Shown: piece by piece, positions 37,421 to 48,914 of the stretch
Numbering within the stretch: position 1 is the stretch's first letter
Layout: every line of letters starts with the position of its first letter
Assembly (NCBI GenBank): GCA_023101885.1
Contig: JALPQD010000143.1
Location: forward strand, 124,001 to 188,000
Origin: Typhlomys cinereus
Lineage: Eukaryota > Chordata > Mammalia > Rodentia > Platacanthomyidae
Direction of reading: 5' to 3'
Length of the DNA stretch: 64,000 nt
Notes under the pieces: model-generated
What the model was told of the DNA's origin: nothing
Databases searched by the model: none
Seen by the model: the letters and a program-made list of their open reading frames with translations, nothing else
Program-made: the position numbers and the translations under genes

Positions 37421-37457
<37 letters not shown>
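37341..37457. repeat. Compound (TG)n..(GA)n microsatellite
   Basis: A long TG run with a TGG interruption near 37400 passes into a GA run. It is the tail region of the antisense SINE at 37458-37745. Confidence 0.93.
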
Positions 37458-37463
<6 letters not shown>

Positions 37464-37745
37464 GGCACGTTCTTGTCATAGCACTTGTATAGTGATCAGA
37501 GGATAACTTTAAGGAATCAGTTCTGAGCTTCCATTTTGTTACAACAGGGCCTTTCTTGTTATCTCTGCTGCTGTGTGTACCCACAAACATTTGGCTAGTC
37601 TCAGGTCTCTATCTCCCATTTTGCTGTAGGAGTGCTTTGATTATAGATACACATAACTACATCTAACTTCTTACGAGGATTCTGGGGATCAAACTTAGGT
37701 AGTCAAACATGAGTCAGTTATGTCTGAGCCATCTTGTAAGCCTAG
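37458..37745 (-). mobile_element. B3/B2-like SINE, antisense
   Basis: It contains ggattctggggatcaaacttagg and ctgagccatcttgtaagcc at the right end, the complement of a tRNA-like head, with a TG/GA tail at left. Confidence 0.55.
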
Positions 37746-37749
37746 AAAA

Positions 37750-38650
37750 CAATGTTTTAAAAACTACCCAGCTACCCCTTAGCCTAGTTAAACTGCAAAT
37801 ATATTAAACCATTACACATTTCAAAAGCCTTGAAAATTTAACTCATTTTAACATCACAATAATGTTTTGAGCCTAAATTCTGGTGAATATCACATATACT
37901 TGACATTAAAGGTATGCTTCTTATAGTGGAAATTTCTTTCTAGCCCTAAACTTTTGAAACCACACAATGTTTACATTTATATTCCCAGAAGAAATAGGAA
38001 GGAATGTGTGATGACAAGTCCAAAATCAAGGCAAATTTGGTAAAATTTTAAAAGTCCACTGATGTATCACTTAAGCTACCACAGAGACCTGATCTCTTAC
38101 TGGCACCTAGTCTATGCTTTCATATTCTGACCTACATACTTACTGGGCTGGTAATGCCTCTCCAGTGGTTCTCCATGAAGTTCTCGCCTCCATGAATCTG
38201 CCTGGTGGGCCTGCCAAGATAGTGCTAAATGAACACCCACAAGGTATTGGGTGACAGCCTTGTCACCATGACATCTTACAAAGTCTCTGTGGCCTGCATC
38301 TCACACTCACACTGGGTGACTTCTTTTGTAGGATGGTGCACATTTATAGTTGTATATCTATGATCTATTTCTGAAGAATCTGAGAAATCTGATATTCTTA
38401 ATTTATGTAGTCCCTTCTGCATCCTGATCAATTAATTCAGTCCGGCAGCATTTGTGTCGTAAATGCCATATTTTGGTGCGTAAGCCTGCAGTATTCTGTC
38501 TTCAGAACATTCGTCCTTTTTTCAGTGTTCAATACAGATAAGCCAAGAACTCAACCTCACTTAAGTGATCAGAACTTCGATAATGCCAGTTTAGGGAGTA
38601 CACATTCAGTTCACATCACAAGGTATTTAATTAGACATGTTTGAAAATTG
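37750..38650. other. Unique intergenic DNA
   Basis: No gene or nameable repeat recognised. Confidence 0.35.
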
Positions 38651-38659
38651 GGGTGCTAA

Positions 38660-38835
38660 AGCTGTGTTTCACAAAATGCAGTGTGAAAATTGACTACTTC
38701 TGGGTCTTGTTAAAATGTAGATCGTGGTTCAGGAAGTCTAGTGTGGGGTTAATAAGCTACCAAGTGAGATGTTTGATGTGGTTCTACAGATTAAACTCCC
38801 ATTCACATACATATAGATCTGGTGTTCATTGCTTG
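38660..38835. mobile_element. MER5-like hAT-Charlie fragment
   Basis: Words caaaatgcagtgtgaaaatt, ggtcttgttaaaatgtagatc and ggttcaggaagtctagtg resemble the order of MER5-type elements. Ancient and diverged. Confidence 0.4.
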
Positions 38836-39299
38836 AGCTGTCTAGGTTCTCCCTCAGAGGCTAGTGTATTTTGCCTGAGATGGAGCCAGGTAATGGGATT
38901 TTCAAAAACTCTGTAGGTTCTGAAGTATAACAAAGCTTTAGAAGTTTCAGGCTACATCTCATTGGCTTATCAATTATAGTTATGATGGTATCAGTAATTC
39001 CAAAGTGGTCAGTTTTTCTCATTCTCCCCTACTCCTGGCTACCCACTCCTGTTCCATTCAGGTTCAAATACGAACAGGAGGTGAGTAGATCAGAGTTAGC
39101 ACTGTATAATTCTGCTTTTGTCACTTCTGAGGATTGAGAGGGACTTAGCATAGAGGCAGGAGCTCAGGCAGTCTGAATTTGAGAAAATTAGGTACAAACT
39201 GTTTCAGGAGTGATTTCAATGAAAAATAGGTGGAAACAGAATGACAGCAATCACCATGGAAACTTGCCAAGACAAAACTTGCCTGCTGTATTGGAACTA

Positions 39300-39725
39300 T
39301 GACTATGACATAGCTAGGTGCAAGTGTCAACTTGATGGCTAAGGGTTTAAGCTCTGGGCACATTTGTAGAGAAATAGTAGTTAAGCCTAGAGCAATCCTG
39401 CAGATTGTCTGATGGATGGGGAAAGCCCAGCCCATGGTGGGTGGAAGTAGTCCCCAGGCAGGTGAATAAAATGGAGTGAGCTGTTTAAGAAAAGGTGCAT
39501 CCTTTCTTATACTTGGCCAGATATGCTGGTTAGGCAAGTAAAGATCATCCTCTCTCACCCCCTTATGTAAAGATGTTGTGGCCAGTTCCCTCGACCTGGT
39601 GTTGGTGTGAGCTCTCCTACCAAGATGTACAAACAACTGTAACCAGGAATCATAAGACAAAATAAGCCTTGTTCCCTTAAGCCATTTGATAGTGATTTTA
39701 TCAGTAACATGCAAGCTAACTGCAG
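39300..39725 (+). mobile_element. URR1-like hAT MITE
   Basis: It runs from tagctaggtgcaagtgtcaac to gcaagctaactgcag. Interior words gagctctgggcacatttgt-style, ggccagatatgctggtt and ttgttcccttaagcc match the other copies. The long minus-strand open frame across it (39145-39744) is a by-product. Confidence 0.8.
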
Positions 39726-39754
39726 TAGACAACGAAAAGAACAATCAATGACCT

Positions 39755-40250
39755 TCAGGCCAGGTCTCGCTTCTTAGGTAGCATTGGGCACTTGGAGACT
39801 ATCTCACAGCACCTTGGTAGTCAAATTGGAGTCATCTTTCAAGGCTGCTTTGCTTCCCTTGTAAGTCAATATTACTAATCAGAAGAGATTCTGATGGCAC
39901 TAATCAGAAAGAGATTCGAACTGGTGTTGATCAAAGCACCCAGAAGTTTCTAGATATTGCAAGACATGACGGAATGTTTTTTCATACATAAAGATGGCAG
40001 TTGTCTGTTCCCAAACTAGATCATGCTATCAAAGAGGATGTGTCAGAACTAAGGAGTGAGCTGCAACAGAAAAACTCTCTTGTCCAGAAGCATTTGACAA
40101 AGCTGAGAGACCTTGGCAGCAGGTGCTGGAAGACATCAACGCACAGCACAAAAAGCACCCGAAATGCCTCAGGGCTCCTTGGCCTTCCTCTAGCAGGCAT
40201 CCACCAATATCCACACACCTCTGAAGCAAACCTGAGAAGTCCAACGTCCT
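39755..40250 (+). pseudogene. MED28P: Processed pseudogene of MED28 (Mediator subunit 28)
   Basis: Translated pieces follow MED28 in order across several frames: a STLV..LESSF segment, [49 protein letters not shown] and [14 protein letters not shown]. There is no intron. Frameshifts occur near 39835-39840, 40110-40115 and in the C-terminal part, and in-frame stops are present (for example TAA after the FFHT segment near 39985), so it cannot encode a functional Mediator subunit. The start codon and proline-rich N-terminus are missing or degenerate. Sequence after 40250 to about 40440 may be parental 3' UTR, interrupted by a B1 fragment. MED28 is autosomal in mammals, so this would be an autosome-to-X retrocopy if the window is X-linked. 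Confidence 0.85.
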
Positions 40251-40341
40251 TCCTGTGGATATGACTCAGTGAAAGAACTCTCCTGGAGAAGGAGTCAAAA
40301 CCACTGTTAGGCTTCCACTTACAATGTTTCTGAGGTCCGTC

Positions 40342-40435
40342 TTTCTGTTCTATTTCTGAGACTCTCACCATGTAGTTCAGGCTGGCCTTGAACTCATGTT
40401 CCCTCATCTCAGCTTCTGTCTTGCTAATTCTTCAT
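40342..40435 (-). mobile_element. B1 SINE fragment, antisense, inside the MED28 pseudogene's 3' part
   Basis: Plus strand reads ctgagactctcaccatgtag..caggctggccttgaactcatg, the complement of B1. Confidence 0.75.
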
Positions 40436-40964
40436 AAAATGATTTGATAAACGGTATAAGTTTTTGGTCTTAGCAAAGGATAGGCTGTTAGAGTGATAAC
40501 ACAGAGACATCCTTTTGTTTTGAAGGTGTTTTACTTTTGTGCACATTCATCTCTTTTCTAGTTGTTATATTAGTTCAACAGAGGATCTGAAAGAAAAAAG
40601 TTTTAATTGTGTAGAAACCAAGAGGTATAACCTCAGTAACTCCCCATGTACAATTGTGCAGACAAATACACAGGTCTGCTGTGTTTCAAGATGTTGAACT
40701 ACCCCAAGAAGAGAAATCTAGTGCAACAGTGTTCCTGCAGACTGGCAGAGGGTGACAGATTCTGTAAGTGATTTGCACAAAGGTTAAAATAAATTAGGTT
40801 AGCATAGATGTGGGATGGTATGGTACAGTACAGTATTCCAGGGTACTAGCAATCACTTGGATGCTGACTTTTATTTGGAGTAACTATGTTTTTTGTAGTA
40901 TTTGCTCTTGTGAGGGGCGTATATCGGGAGCAGGCCATGTTGATTTCTGTTAGGCTGAGTCATA

Positions 40965-41085
40965 AGGAACCATAAGAATGAAATCCTGTTATTTGTGGCA
41001 AGATAGATGGAATTATAGAGCATCATGCAATCAGATAAACTAGGCACAGAAAAATACCACTTATTATTAATTATATAATGAAGCC
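40965..41085 (+). mobile_element. L1: Ancient L1 ORF2 3' fragment, sense
   Basis: It contains gaatgaaatcctgttatttg and gatagatggaattatagagcatcatg, the order of the end of mammalian L1 ORF2. Diverged. Confidence 0.5.
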
Positions 41086-41149
41086 AAAATGTTGATGATA
41101 GACTGAATTTGCAAAGCTCAGTGTAGCATTTGATTCTTTATCCATAATG

Positions 41150-41395
41150 TGAAGAGCTAATAATTGGGAAATGCAAATCTAAACCACAGTGAGATATCTG
41201 TGCACCACAATTAGAATGACTATAATAAAAAAGAAAAAACTGGTATTGCTATTGGAATATAAATTATTATGAAATTCTTCATAAAACTAAAAATAGAACT
41301 ACTTATGATCATGCTGCCTCACTGCTGAGGATGTATCTGAGGGAAATGAATGCAGTATACTGAGGAGATCAGTAGTGCTACCGTAATTATTGCAG
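41150..41395 (+). mobile_element. L1: Ancient L1 ORF2 fragment, sense, from a more upstream part of L1
   Basis: It contains gggaaatgcaaatctaaacc, acagtgagatatctgtgc and ataaaactaaaaatagaac. Relative to 40965-41085 it is out of L1 order, so the two are separate insertions or a rearranged copy. Confidence 0.55.
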
Positions 41396-41599
41396 ATCTC
41401 TGACAAAATATCTGAAAAAAGAAATTTAGTGATTTAATTTGGTTCACAAAATTATTTTGCCTTCTATAGGCGGTGTCTCCTCTCATCAGTTAATTTAGTC
41501 AAGATAGTACCTAGAGGCTGTGTCCTGGGTGTCAGGTTGATAATATTAAGAGCATTATTCAATCATATAGGATTTCTCCTTCCATACACAGATACATGT

Positions 41600-41665
41600 G
41601 TATATATATATATATATGCATATATGTGTGTATATATATGTGTATGTGACTGTATATATAATCAT
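41600..41665. repeat. Interrupted (TATA/TATG)n tract
   Basis: Mixed TATA and TATG repeats with a TGTATG tail. Confidence 0.8.
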
Positions 41666-41695
41666 AAAATCACATTATTTTATAGAATAAATGTT

Positions 41696-41933
41696 AAAAA
41701 TATTCATATCAAACCATGGAGGGCTGAGCCCCCACAGGAGTAGACAAGCTAGAGTGAACTGAGTGGGAGGTCAATAAAAGCATACAGGTGGAAAGATGAA
41801 TGGGAGTAGAGGGAATGGTGAAGGGAAGAAAGTGAATGGGAGGGAATGGGGAGGGAAGGAAGTAGGGATGAATACTCAATATCTTTGTAAAAGTAGAAAA
41901 AATGATTATAAAGTAAAAAATATTCATATCAAA
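41696..41933 (+). mobile_element. L1: Short 5'-truncated L1, sense, with 18-base target duplications
   Basis: aaaaatattcatatcaaa at 41696-41713 and 41916-41933 flanks about 200 bp of L1 3' UTR: a G/A-rich segment (41794-41870), then an A-rich tail. The duplication is exact. Confidence 0.85.
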
Positions 41934-41984
41934 TCAGTGTACTTTCAGTTGGCTTGCAAAATAGGAATTTTCTATATGAATTTT

Positions 41985-42745
41985 TTATGATGCTTCTTTT
42001 TGGTTAAGCTTTCCCCCATTCCCTCCTATTTCCTATCTTCCCATCCTCTCCTGCTTCAATTTTTTCACCTCCAGTACTTGCCTTCTCCACTTTTATATTA
42101 CTTACATTCTACTATCCCACTTCCCTCAAGGTCTCTGTGTAGTTTCCTGGCTTCTACATCTATTGCTAGTTGAATATACAGAATTAGAAATTTGAAATGA
42201 AGATCTGCATATGAGGAAGAACATATGACCTTTGTCTTTCTGTAAGAACATGTTTAGTTTTTATGCATTTACATAAGTTCCAAAGTTTTTCTTATTACCA
42301 ACTTCTAGTTTTATTCTTCTGTGGACAAAAAACTCCTAATACCATTTTAAAAATTTGTTTTCAAGGCCATGTACACATAGTCACAGTCTTGTAATCTGAT
42401 TTCATTATTAAACTTGCTGGGATTAAAGCACTTGAACTAACATAATGCTGCCCCTGAAAATGATCCATGTACTCATGAGAAGAATTTGTTTTCTGAAGAT
42501 GCATGAAATGTTTAATAAATCCATTTGATCAATGATATAGTCTAGCTTTTACTTTTCATTGGTAAATTTTTATCTTGCTCCTTTATCTTGATAAAATTAG
42601 GATATGGTTTCCCTGATGTTATTGTTTTGGCATCTGATTTTCCCTTTAGAGTTAATTTTTCCTTTATATGATTGGGTATTTCCAGTTTGTGTGTGTATTT
42701 ATTTACTTATGATTATATCCTCTTGTTGAATTGATCTATATAATT
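41985..42745 (-). mobile_element. L1: L1-derived sequence (ORF2 region), antisense
   Basis: It contains ctcatgagaagaatttgtt, ataaatccatttgatcaatg and tttggcatctgattttccc, in the order of the complement of L1 ORF2. A SINE follows. Confidence 0.6.
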
Positions 42746-42751
42746 TTGTTA

Positions 42752-42765
42752 TTATTGCATGTACA

Positions 42766-42809
<44 letters not shown>

Positions 42810-43045
42810 TGTGTGTACAAGAGGGTAATTGAACGTATGTGTCTGTGGAGGTCCACAGGTGACATCAAGGAATCATCCCTGATTGCTCTGTTGCCTTCTT
42901 ACTTTGTGCTGAAGTTTCCCAGATTTGCAGGCCTCCTCCATTTTTTGCCTGGCATTTTTACGAGGGATCTGGCATCTGAGCTCAGGTCCTTTTTCTTGTA
43001 AGGCAAAGAATTTCACTCACGAGCCATCTTTCTTGTTCCTGAACT
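42752..43045 (-). mobile_element. Dominant-family SINE, antisense
   Basis: TG tail (42768-42812), body with ggaggtccacaggtgacatc, and the complement of the head (gagccatctttc) at right. Confidence 0.87.
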
Positions 43046-43049
43046 AATT

Positions 43050-43640
43050 TTTTAAATTAGTTTCTTCCTTTCTTTCCACCTTTCTTCCTCCCTTCATTCC
43101 TTCTTACTGGGTTATTTAACAATGCTTATTTTTATGTTGTGTGCCAGTATGTGGCAGACACTACAGACTATGTCTAAGCTCAGTGTAGTGACTCTGAACA
43201 TTTGAATGATTAGTAGCCTCACACGCCAGTGCTAGCCAGTCCTCTGAAACCCAACTATGAGACAACCTCTCTTCTAGTTGGTCTAGAACCAGACAGAGTC
43301 ATTTGATGGACCTGCACATACCCAATAAAAGAGGGACTGCAGTGAAGAAAAGTTTCAGTTAAATTGACTTTTTAGTCCTTAACTGAGGGCCACAGTGCCC
43401 TGCACCCCCCACTCTCTGGATCTCAAAGTGTGTCTGCTGGGGGTAAATGGTGGTGTAGTGCCCAGAGTGCAACAAGAAGTAAAGTAGGTGGGGCCCTAGA
43501 TGCACCTTTTTAGGGAACTTGGGGTGGTCCTGCTGCCCACTGCACTTTTGCTAGAGGCCAGAGAACGATAGATAACTGCCTGACCTCCAGCATGTCTCAT
43601 CCACAGATAGTTTCTCCCAACTTAGCTAGTGTGCTAGTTA
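43050..43640. other. Unassigned intergenic DNA
   Basis: Partly CT-rich at the left. No gene or family recognised. Confidence 0.35.
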
Positions 43641-43644
43641 GATA

Positions 43645-44059
43645 GAGGTGTTGCAGTTCACCTGCATGGTTGTTAATAAATAACCATCAAATGGCTTAAG
43701 GGAACAAGGGATATATTTTCTTACGATAGTCCAGTTACAGTATGTCTAGCTTGACGGGAGAGCATGCACCAACACCAGGGCTGAGGGAACTAGCCATACC
43801 ATCTCTATGTAATGGCTGAGAGAGGAACAATCCTTACTTGCCAGACCAGCATGTCTGGCCAAGTTTACATAAGGATGCCAACTTCCTCAACCAATTCTTT
43901 GTATTTTATTCACCTATTCAGAGCCTAGTCCCACCCACCATAGCTGGGCCTTCCCATCAGCTAGACAATCTTCAGATTCGCTCTAGGTTTAACTCAACCA
44001 CTAATTCTCTACAAATGTGCCCAGAGCTCAAACCCTCATCAGTCTAGTTGACACCTGTG
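43645..44059 (-). mobile_element. URR1-like hAT MITE, antisense (left arm of a head-to-head pair)
   Basis: Read on the minus strand it runs from caggtgtcaac-type sequence at 44058 through gagctctgggcacatttgt and ccagacatgctgg to ttgttcccttaagcc. Its head abuts the next MITE's head. Confidence 0.85.
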
Positions 44060-44082
44060 CCTAACAATGACAGGTGTCAACT
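44047..44082. repeat. Perfect 13 bp-arm inverted repeat at the MITE junction
   Basis: gttgacacctgt at 44047-44058 pairs with acaggtgtcaac at 44070-44081, with a loop of 11 bases. The arm is extended by one base pair outward. Confidence 0.92.
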
Positions 44083-44465
44083 TGACAATTGAAGGATGAA
44101 TTCTGGGCACTGTGAAGAATTAGCAGTTAAACCAAGTGCTTTGTAAGCCTTCAGAACATTATCTAATTGACATGTGAAGACCCAGATGGTAGTGGGTGGG
44201 ACAATTCCTTCGGTAGTTAGTTATGATGGTGAGAACTAGTTCAGTAAGTTGATATACTTAAGCATACTTTACTTGCTGGTCATTGAGGTTTGCCTTTCAC
44301 TGAGCAATTCCTGGATTCCTCGGCTCCTGATGTTGTTATGCACTTTCCTGCCAATCTAGACTAAGAAGTGAAATGGAGAATTGTAAGCAGGAATAAAACC
44401 CCTTGTTTTCCTAATTGTTTGGTCCTGAATTTATTAGCAACATTCATACAAATTGCAACCAGCAA
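44060..44465 (+). mobile_element. URR1-like hAT MITE, sense (right arm of a head-to-head pair)
   Basis: It starts caggtgtcaacttgacaatt and ends near aatttattagcaacattc..caaattgcaacc. It is more diverged than its partner. Confidence 0.78.
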
Positions 44466-44879
44466 GTATCAGTTAGGAATTAGCCTGATTTCCAAAATTA
44501 AACCCCCAGCAGGTCTTGAGGATTTCTGAGCACCATTAGACTTCTTTCCAAGGCATGAACCCAAGTTACACTTCTCGAAGTTATTTTACAAAGTACATTT
44601 CCCTGTAGAGAAGGGATGCTGTCATAAAAGGAAGCCCCATGAGTCAGGGCAGTTTGGCAACCTCAAAATCTTCAAAGATTGGTGTTCTGCTTCCTGAGTT
44701 TCTGGATTAATGATTAAAAAGAATGTGGGCTGTTCATTCACATCGTCGTTGGTCTCCATACACACACTGTGGGCTGACTCAGATGCATCTGAAAGTCAAT
44801 CATAAGAGTGATCTACTTCCTAAATGTATTTTATCTTAATGATCATATTTATTTTATATTATAGCTATAGTTTATTTTT

Positions 44880-45005
44880 AAGGAGAATATAAATGTTGGA
44901 GGGAATGTGTAGCGGACACTCACAGGAATATGAGGGCGAGGTAGGTGGATATGATCAAAAGGCATGTATACATGTATGAGATTATCAAGAATAAATAATG
45001 TATTA
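44880..45005 (+). mobile_element. L1: L1/Lx-like 3' end, sense
   Basis: A purine-rich stretch, then gatatgatcaaaaggcatg and tacatgtatgagattatcaa..aataaa, the terminus of a rodent L1. The left flank is unclear. Confidence 0.6.
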
Positions 45006-45189
45006 TTTAAAATACCATCTTCGTGTTCAGAAAAATTTTCCATGGTGTGGTCTGTTGTTTCGGATCTCAACTGTGTTTATATGTTAATGTTATCTGTTCC
45101 AAGTCTTCTGTTTGGTTCTTTTTTATGATCTGTTTTCCGTAACTGACTTTTTCATTCAGAACATGAATTGTTTTCCTAAGTTCATTAAA

Positions 45190-47200
45190 TTGTGTTCTCT
45201 AGGGCTGGAGAGATAGATCAGGGTTTAAGACTGTGCCTCACCAAAGAACTTAGAAAACTAAACATCAAGAAAACAAATGGCCCAATTAAAAAATGGGCCT
45301 TGGAACTTAAGAAACTTTACCAAGGAAGAAATTGAAATGTCTAACAAATATCTTAAAAATGCTCCACATCCTTAGCCATCAGGGAAATGCAAATCAAAAC
45401 CTCCCTGAGATATCATCTCACCCCAATCAGGATGGCAAAAATCCATAATACAAACAGCACCAAATGCTGGAGAGGATGTGGCGAGAAGAGAACTCTCTTA
45501 CATTGCTGGTAGGAATGCAGGCTCATACAACCACTCTGGCAAGCCGTCTGGCGATTCTTAAAAATGTTAAAGATTGAAATGCCATATGACCCTGCTATTC
45601 CACTTTTGGGAAAAACTCACCTCGATAGTACAAGCATGACCACGTTCATAGCAGCACTGTTTACAATAGCAAAGTCATGGAATCAACCCAAATGCCCAGC
45701 AGTTGATGAGTGGATAAGGAAAATGTGGTACATTTATACAATGGAATACTATTCAGCCATCAAAAATGATGAATTAATGGAATTTGCCAGGAAATGGATG
45801 TAATTAGCAACAATTATATTGAGTGAAGTATCCCAGACACAGAAAATTAAGCGCCGTATGTACTCCCTAATAGGTGGATCCTAGTACCAAACACACTTAG
45901 TGACACACTCAAAGACAAATCTCTGTAATTGCAAATATTTAAGCAGGGAGGGAAGGGGAAGGAGGGCCCTGCCAGCAACAAGGAGAGAGGGGATCATGCT
46001 ACAGCACAGAAAAAGGCCACCATTAAGGACTTCAAGTAAGTAATGAGATATCTGGTCAAGCTTACAGACTTTCTTTCCTGGTCACTTGCATCTTTATGGG
46101 GTATGATCTTACCAGAAAGGGAGGACATAGAGTCTGACAGATAGAAGGTAACCATCCTGCAAATAGGAGACTGGCTCCCCTCACAGCAGTCTCCTACTCT
46201 TATTCCATCTACCTTTGAATCTACTCTTATAATGACTCTATCTTAACAGCCTTTTATCTCTGGCCAGGGGGTGACATCCAGTACCCATCAGGATGGAGCC
46301 AGAAGTGGTGCAGGAGTAGCAAAACTGGAAAAAAAATCAACAAACCATAATTCAGAAAATCAGAGACTCTACATTGACCACCCGAAACCAGCCAGCCTAA
46401 TCTCTCCCCATCCTAAAGCTCCGGGAAATTTGTGGAAGAGGGGGTGGTAAGATTGTTAAGAGCCTAAAGATGGGTTGGAGCAATGATATGCAAGATACTA
46501 CATACAAGTTAGGGCCGAAGTAATCATAATAGGACTTTGCATGACCTGCACAATGACCAACATATCATTGGACCCCCAAAGTGTAGCATGGATCACAGGC
46601 ACTATGATCCTTAGAAGCAAGCGATTAACAGCCACAATAGTGTTCCTATACTAAAGGGGAATACACAAAAAAGCTCTAGGCAAAGCTACTGAGTCCTTAC
46701 ACCTCATCAGAGAGAAGGACCCAGAAGGAAGTTTGACATGCACACTAAAGGATGCTCCAGGAATGGGGGGGGGGGCACTGGGAGAAGGGGAGGGAGGGGG
46801 AAAAGGAAGGAGAAAGAGGGGGAGGGTGTAAGGGGATCCAAGGAGGGGTGGAGGGAGGGAGGGGAATGGGGTACCTATCAACTTTATATGAGTAGAAGAA
46901 ATAAAAAAATAAAAGAAAGACTGTGCCTCACAAGCAGAAGGTCCTGAGTTTGGATCCCAGGTCCCACGTAAAAACAGCAGGCAGAAACGATGGTGGCGTA
47001 CAGTTATGGCTCTGGTTAGTGGAGCCTAAGAAATCCCAGAGGTAGAGAAGGTAGAAACAATCTAGAATGATTCTGACATCATCCTTAGTCCTTCAAAGGG
47101 ACGCACGTGCACTCTGATATATACATACATACGTACATACATACATACATGCATGCATACATACATGCATACATATACACAAAATAAGTTGTATTCTCTA
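45190..47200 (+). mobile_element. Dominant-family SINE, sense, split by an L1 insertion
   Basis: Left part 45202-45240 (gggctggagagatagatcagg), right part 46931-47188 (caagcagaaggtcctgagtttgg..acatac tail). The SINE's own duplications are ttgtgttctcta (45190-45201) and ttgtattctcta (47189-47200), one mismatch. Tail includes an (ACAT)n run at 47125-47175. Confidence 0.9.
45241..46916 (+). mobile_element. L1: 5'-truncated L1, sense, inserted in the SINE, with 14-base duplications
   Basis: About 1.68 kb. The ORF2 3' region ends with ..NDELMEFARKWM at 45803. A pseudo-continuous ORF2 remnant at 45564-45803 is bounded by upstream frame damage. The 3' UTR follows with a G-rich run (46768-46865), then an A-rich tail. 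Duplications aagactgtgcctca lie at 45227-45240 and 46917-46930, inside the SINE head. It is the most complete recent L1 in the window but is 5'-truncated and cannot encode a functional protein. Confidence 0.95.
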
Positions 47201-47204
47201 ATAG

Positions 47205-48860
47205 ATCACTGAGTTTTCTTATAATTATTTTTAACTTCTTATTTGTGGTATCCATTTATTTGTGGCCTGTTGCTATAAAATTACTTTGTTTTTCTGTAGA
47301 TAACATATTGCTATATCTTTTCATACTTTCTGCATCTTGAAATTGGCATTTATGAATCTGGAGGATCAGTTGTCTGTACTAATTCTATAGGATGGCTTTC
47401 ATTGTAAAGACTTTCTCCTAGGGTATGTTTTAAGGTATGAGTTGGGTAGGCTGAATTGCATTTGGTTCCAGGTGGGCACTGTAATGCAATGCCCATTTAG
47501 TGTTCCCAAATGTAATGAATGATGGGCAGATTTGCTTGTGATGTACACAGCTATGGGTGTGGCATATCTATAATTTCCTGTAGGTGTATGTAAGCAGAGG
47601 ATATGAAGTTTGAGCAGCAGGGTGCCTGTATGCCTCTCAGGAGGCTGAATATGTGTGGAGTACTCCAGAGGACCTCAATAGGCACTGCATGACACAACTG
47701 ATAATGAAAGCAAGACTTGTATGACTGTCTAAGGGTCTCAAAGGCATTGGGCCCAAGTTTGGATGTGGTATGGCATGACAAAGGGTGAATGTAGGGCACT
47801 CAATATCTGAAAGTTTCATGGGAGCTAGGACCCGACTTGGGGTTTAAGGGCTATGTAGGCATTGGACCATTCCAAAAAGCCTCTGTGGAAATGGTATGAT
47901 ATAGGAACATCTATTTATCTCCATTGACCTTGGCAGGGGGAAACAGGACTGCCCCATCAGACCTGGGTATGTACAGGACAACTGTCAAGCTCCGTAGGCT
48001 TTAAGTGGACTTCATCTTAAAATAGCATCCAGTATTAGCAACCTGAGTGACAGTTACACTGTGGATTGGGATCCCCCTGTGGAGCAATGTAGAGCTGCAC
48101 ACTCCATTATAACTGGGATGAACTTATAATTGCATGAACTGCTTGAAGTCTGTAAAACACTGAGATTCATCAAAAAGATCATCAGTGTCTGTGGTAGCTA
48201 CCGAGAGTTTCTTAATTGGTAAAATCATTTCCCCATTGTAGGATGATTTTTCTGGTTTCAAACTGACTCATAGCCGATAGGCTAATGAGGTCATTTTCTA
48301 TTTATATTTATTTATTTTTATGTAGCTCCACCTGGCCTTAAACTTACTTTGGAGACCAAGTTGTTCTCCAATTGCAGAGAGGCTTTGGCTCCACTTGGTG
48401 AGAAAGATATGCTTTCTTCTTTAGGAGATCATCTTGGGTTTCCATGATTCATAATTTCTTCTGTTTGATCTGCACTGTATTCTGGAATTTTCTTCCAAAT
48501 AGTCTAACCAAATAGCATATTGCTTTGATCTTGTTAATTAAGAACAACTGTCCCAAAAGACACTTTTAAATCCCAGGAAATTTATAGGTGAAAATTCTAT
48601 GGACTTGTTTGGGATGGAATGCTGAGGAATTAAGAAACTAGATGTCAACAAATGTTATAGTAGTATAGTAGTACTTCACTTATGTTCAATAAGTATTAAA
48701 GTTTTTGGAGTTCACTGGGACTCATGTGAAGTAAGCAAAGTGGTTCACAGTTAATGAAATACAAATTTCACAGTCCTGCAGACAACCCAAAAATCTCCAT
48801 TGATGTAGTATTTTATGGTTCTGTGAAAAATTTGTTTGGAAATTTCCATTACTAAAATGT
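47205..48860. other. Mostly unique intergenic DNA
   Basis: No gene recognised. A weak antisense B1 fragment lies near 48315-48400 (tgtagctccacctggcctt). The remainder is AT-rich and non-repetitive by eye. Confidence 0.4.
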
Positions 48861-48862
48861 CC

Positions 48863-48863
<1 letters not shown>

Positions 48864-48911
<48 letters not shown>
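48864..48911. repeat. (CA)n microsatellite
   Basis: Uninterrupted run. I see no SINE head within 300 bp to its left, so its origin is not explained by the dominant family. Confidence 0.95.

Positions 48912-48914
<3 letters not shown>

Noticed and set aside
39145..39744. 199-codon minus-strand open frame
   Set aside because: It lies almost wholly over a URR1-like MITE. No family motif and the same pattern is seen in other copies.
45564..45803. Open frame ending in a protein-like segment
   Set aside because: It is the C-terminal piece of L1 ORF2 in a 5'-truncated, non-functional element, annotated there.
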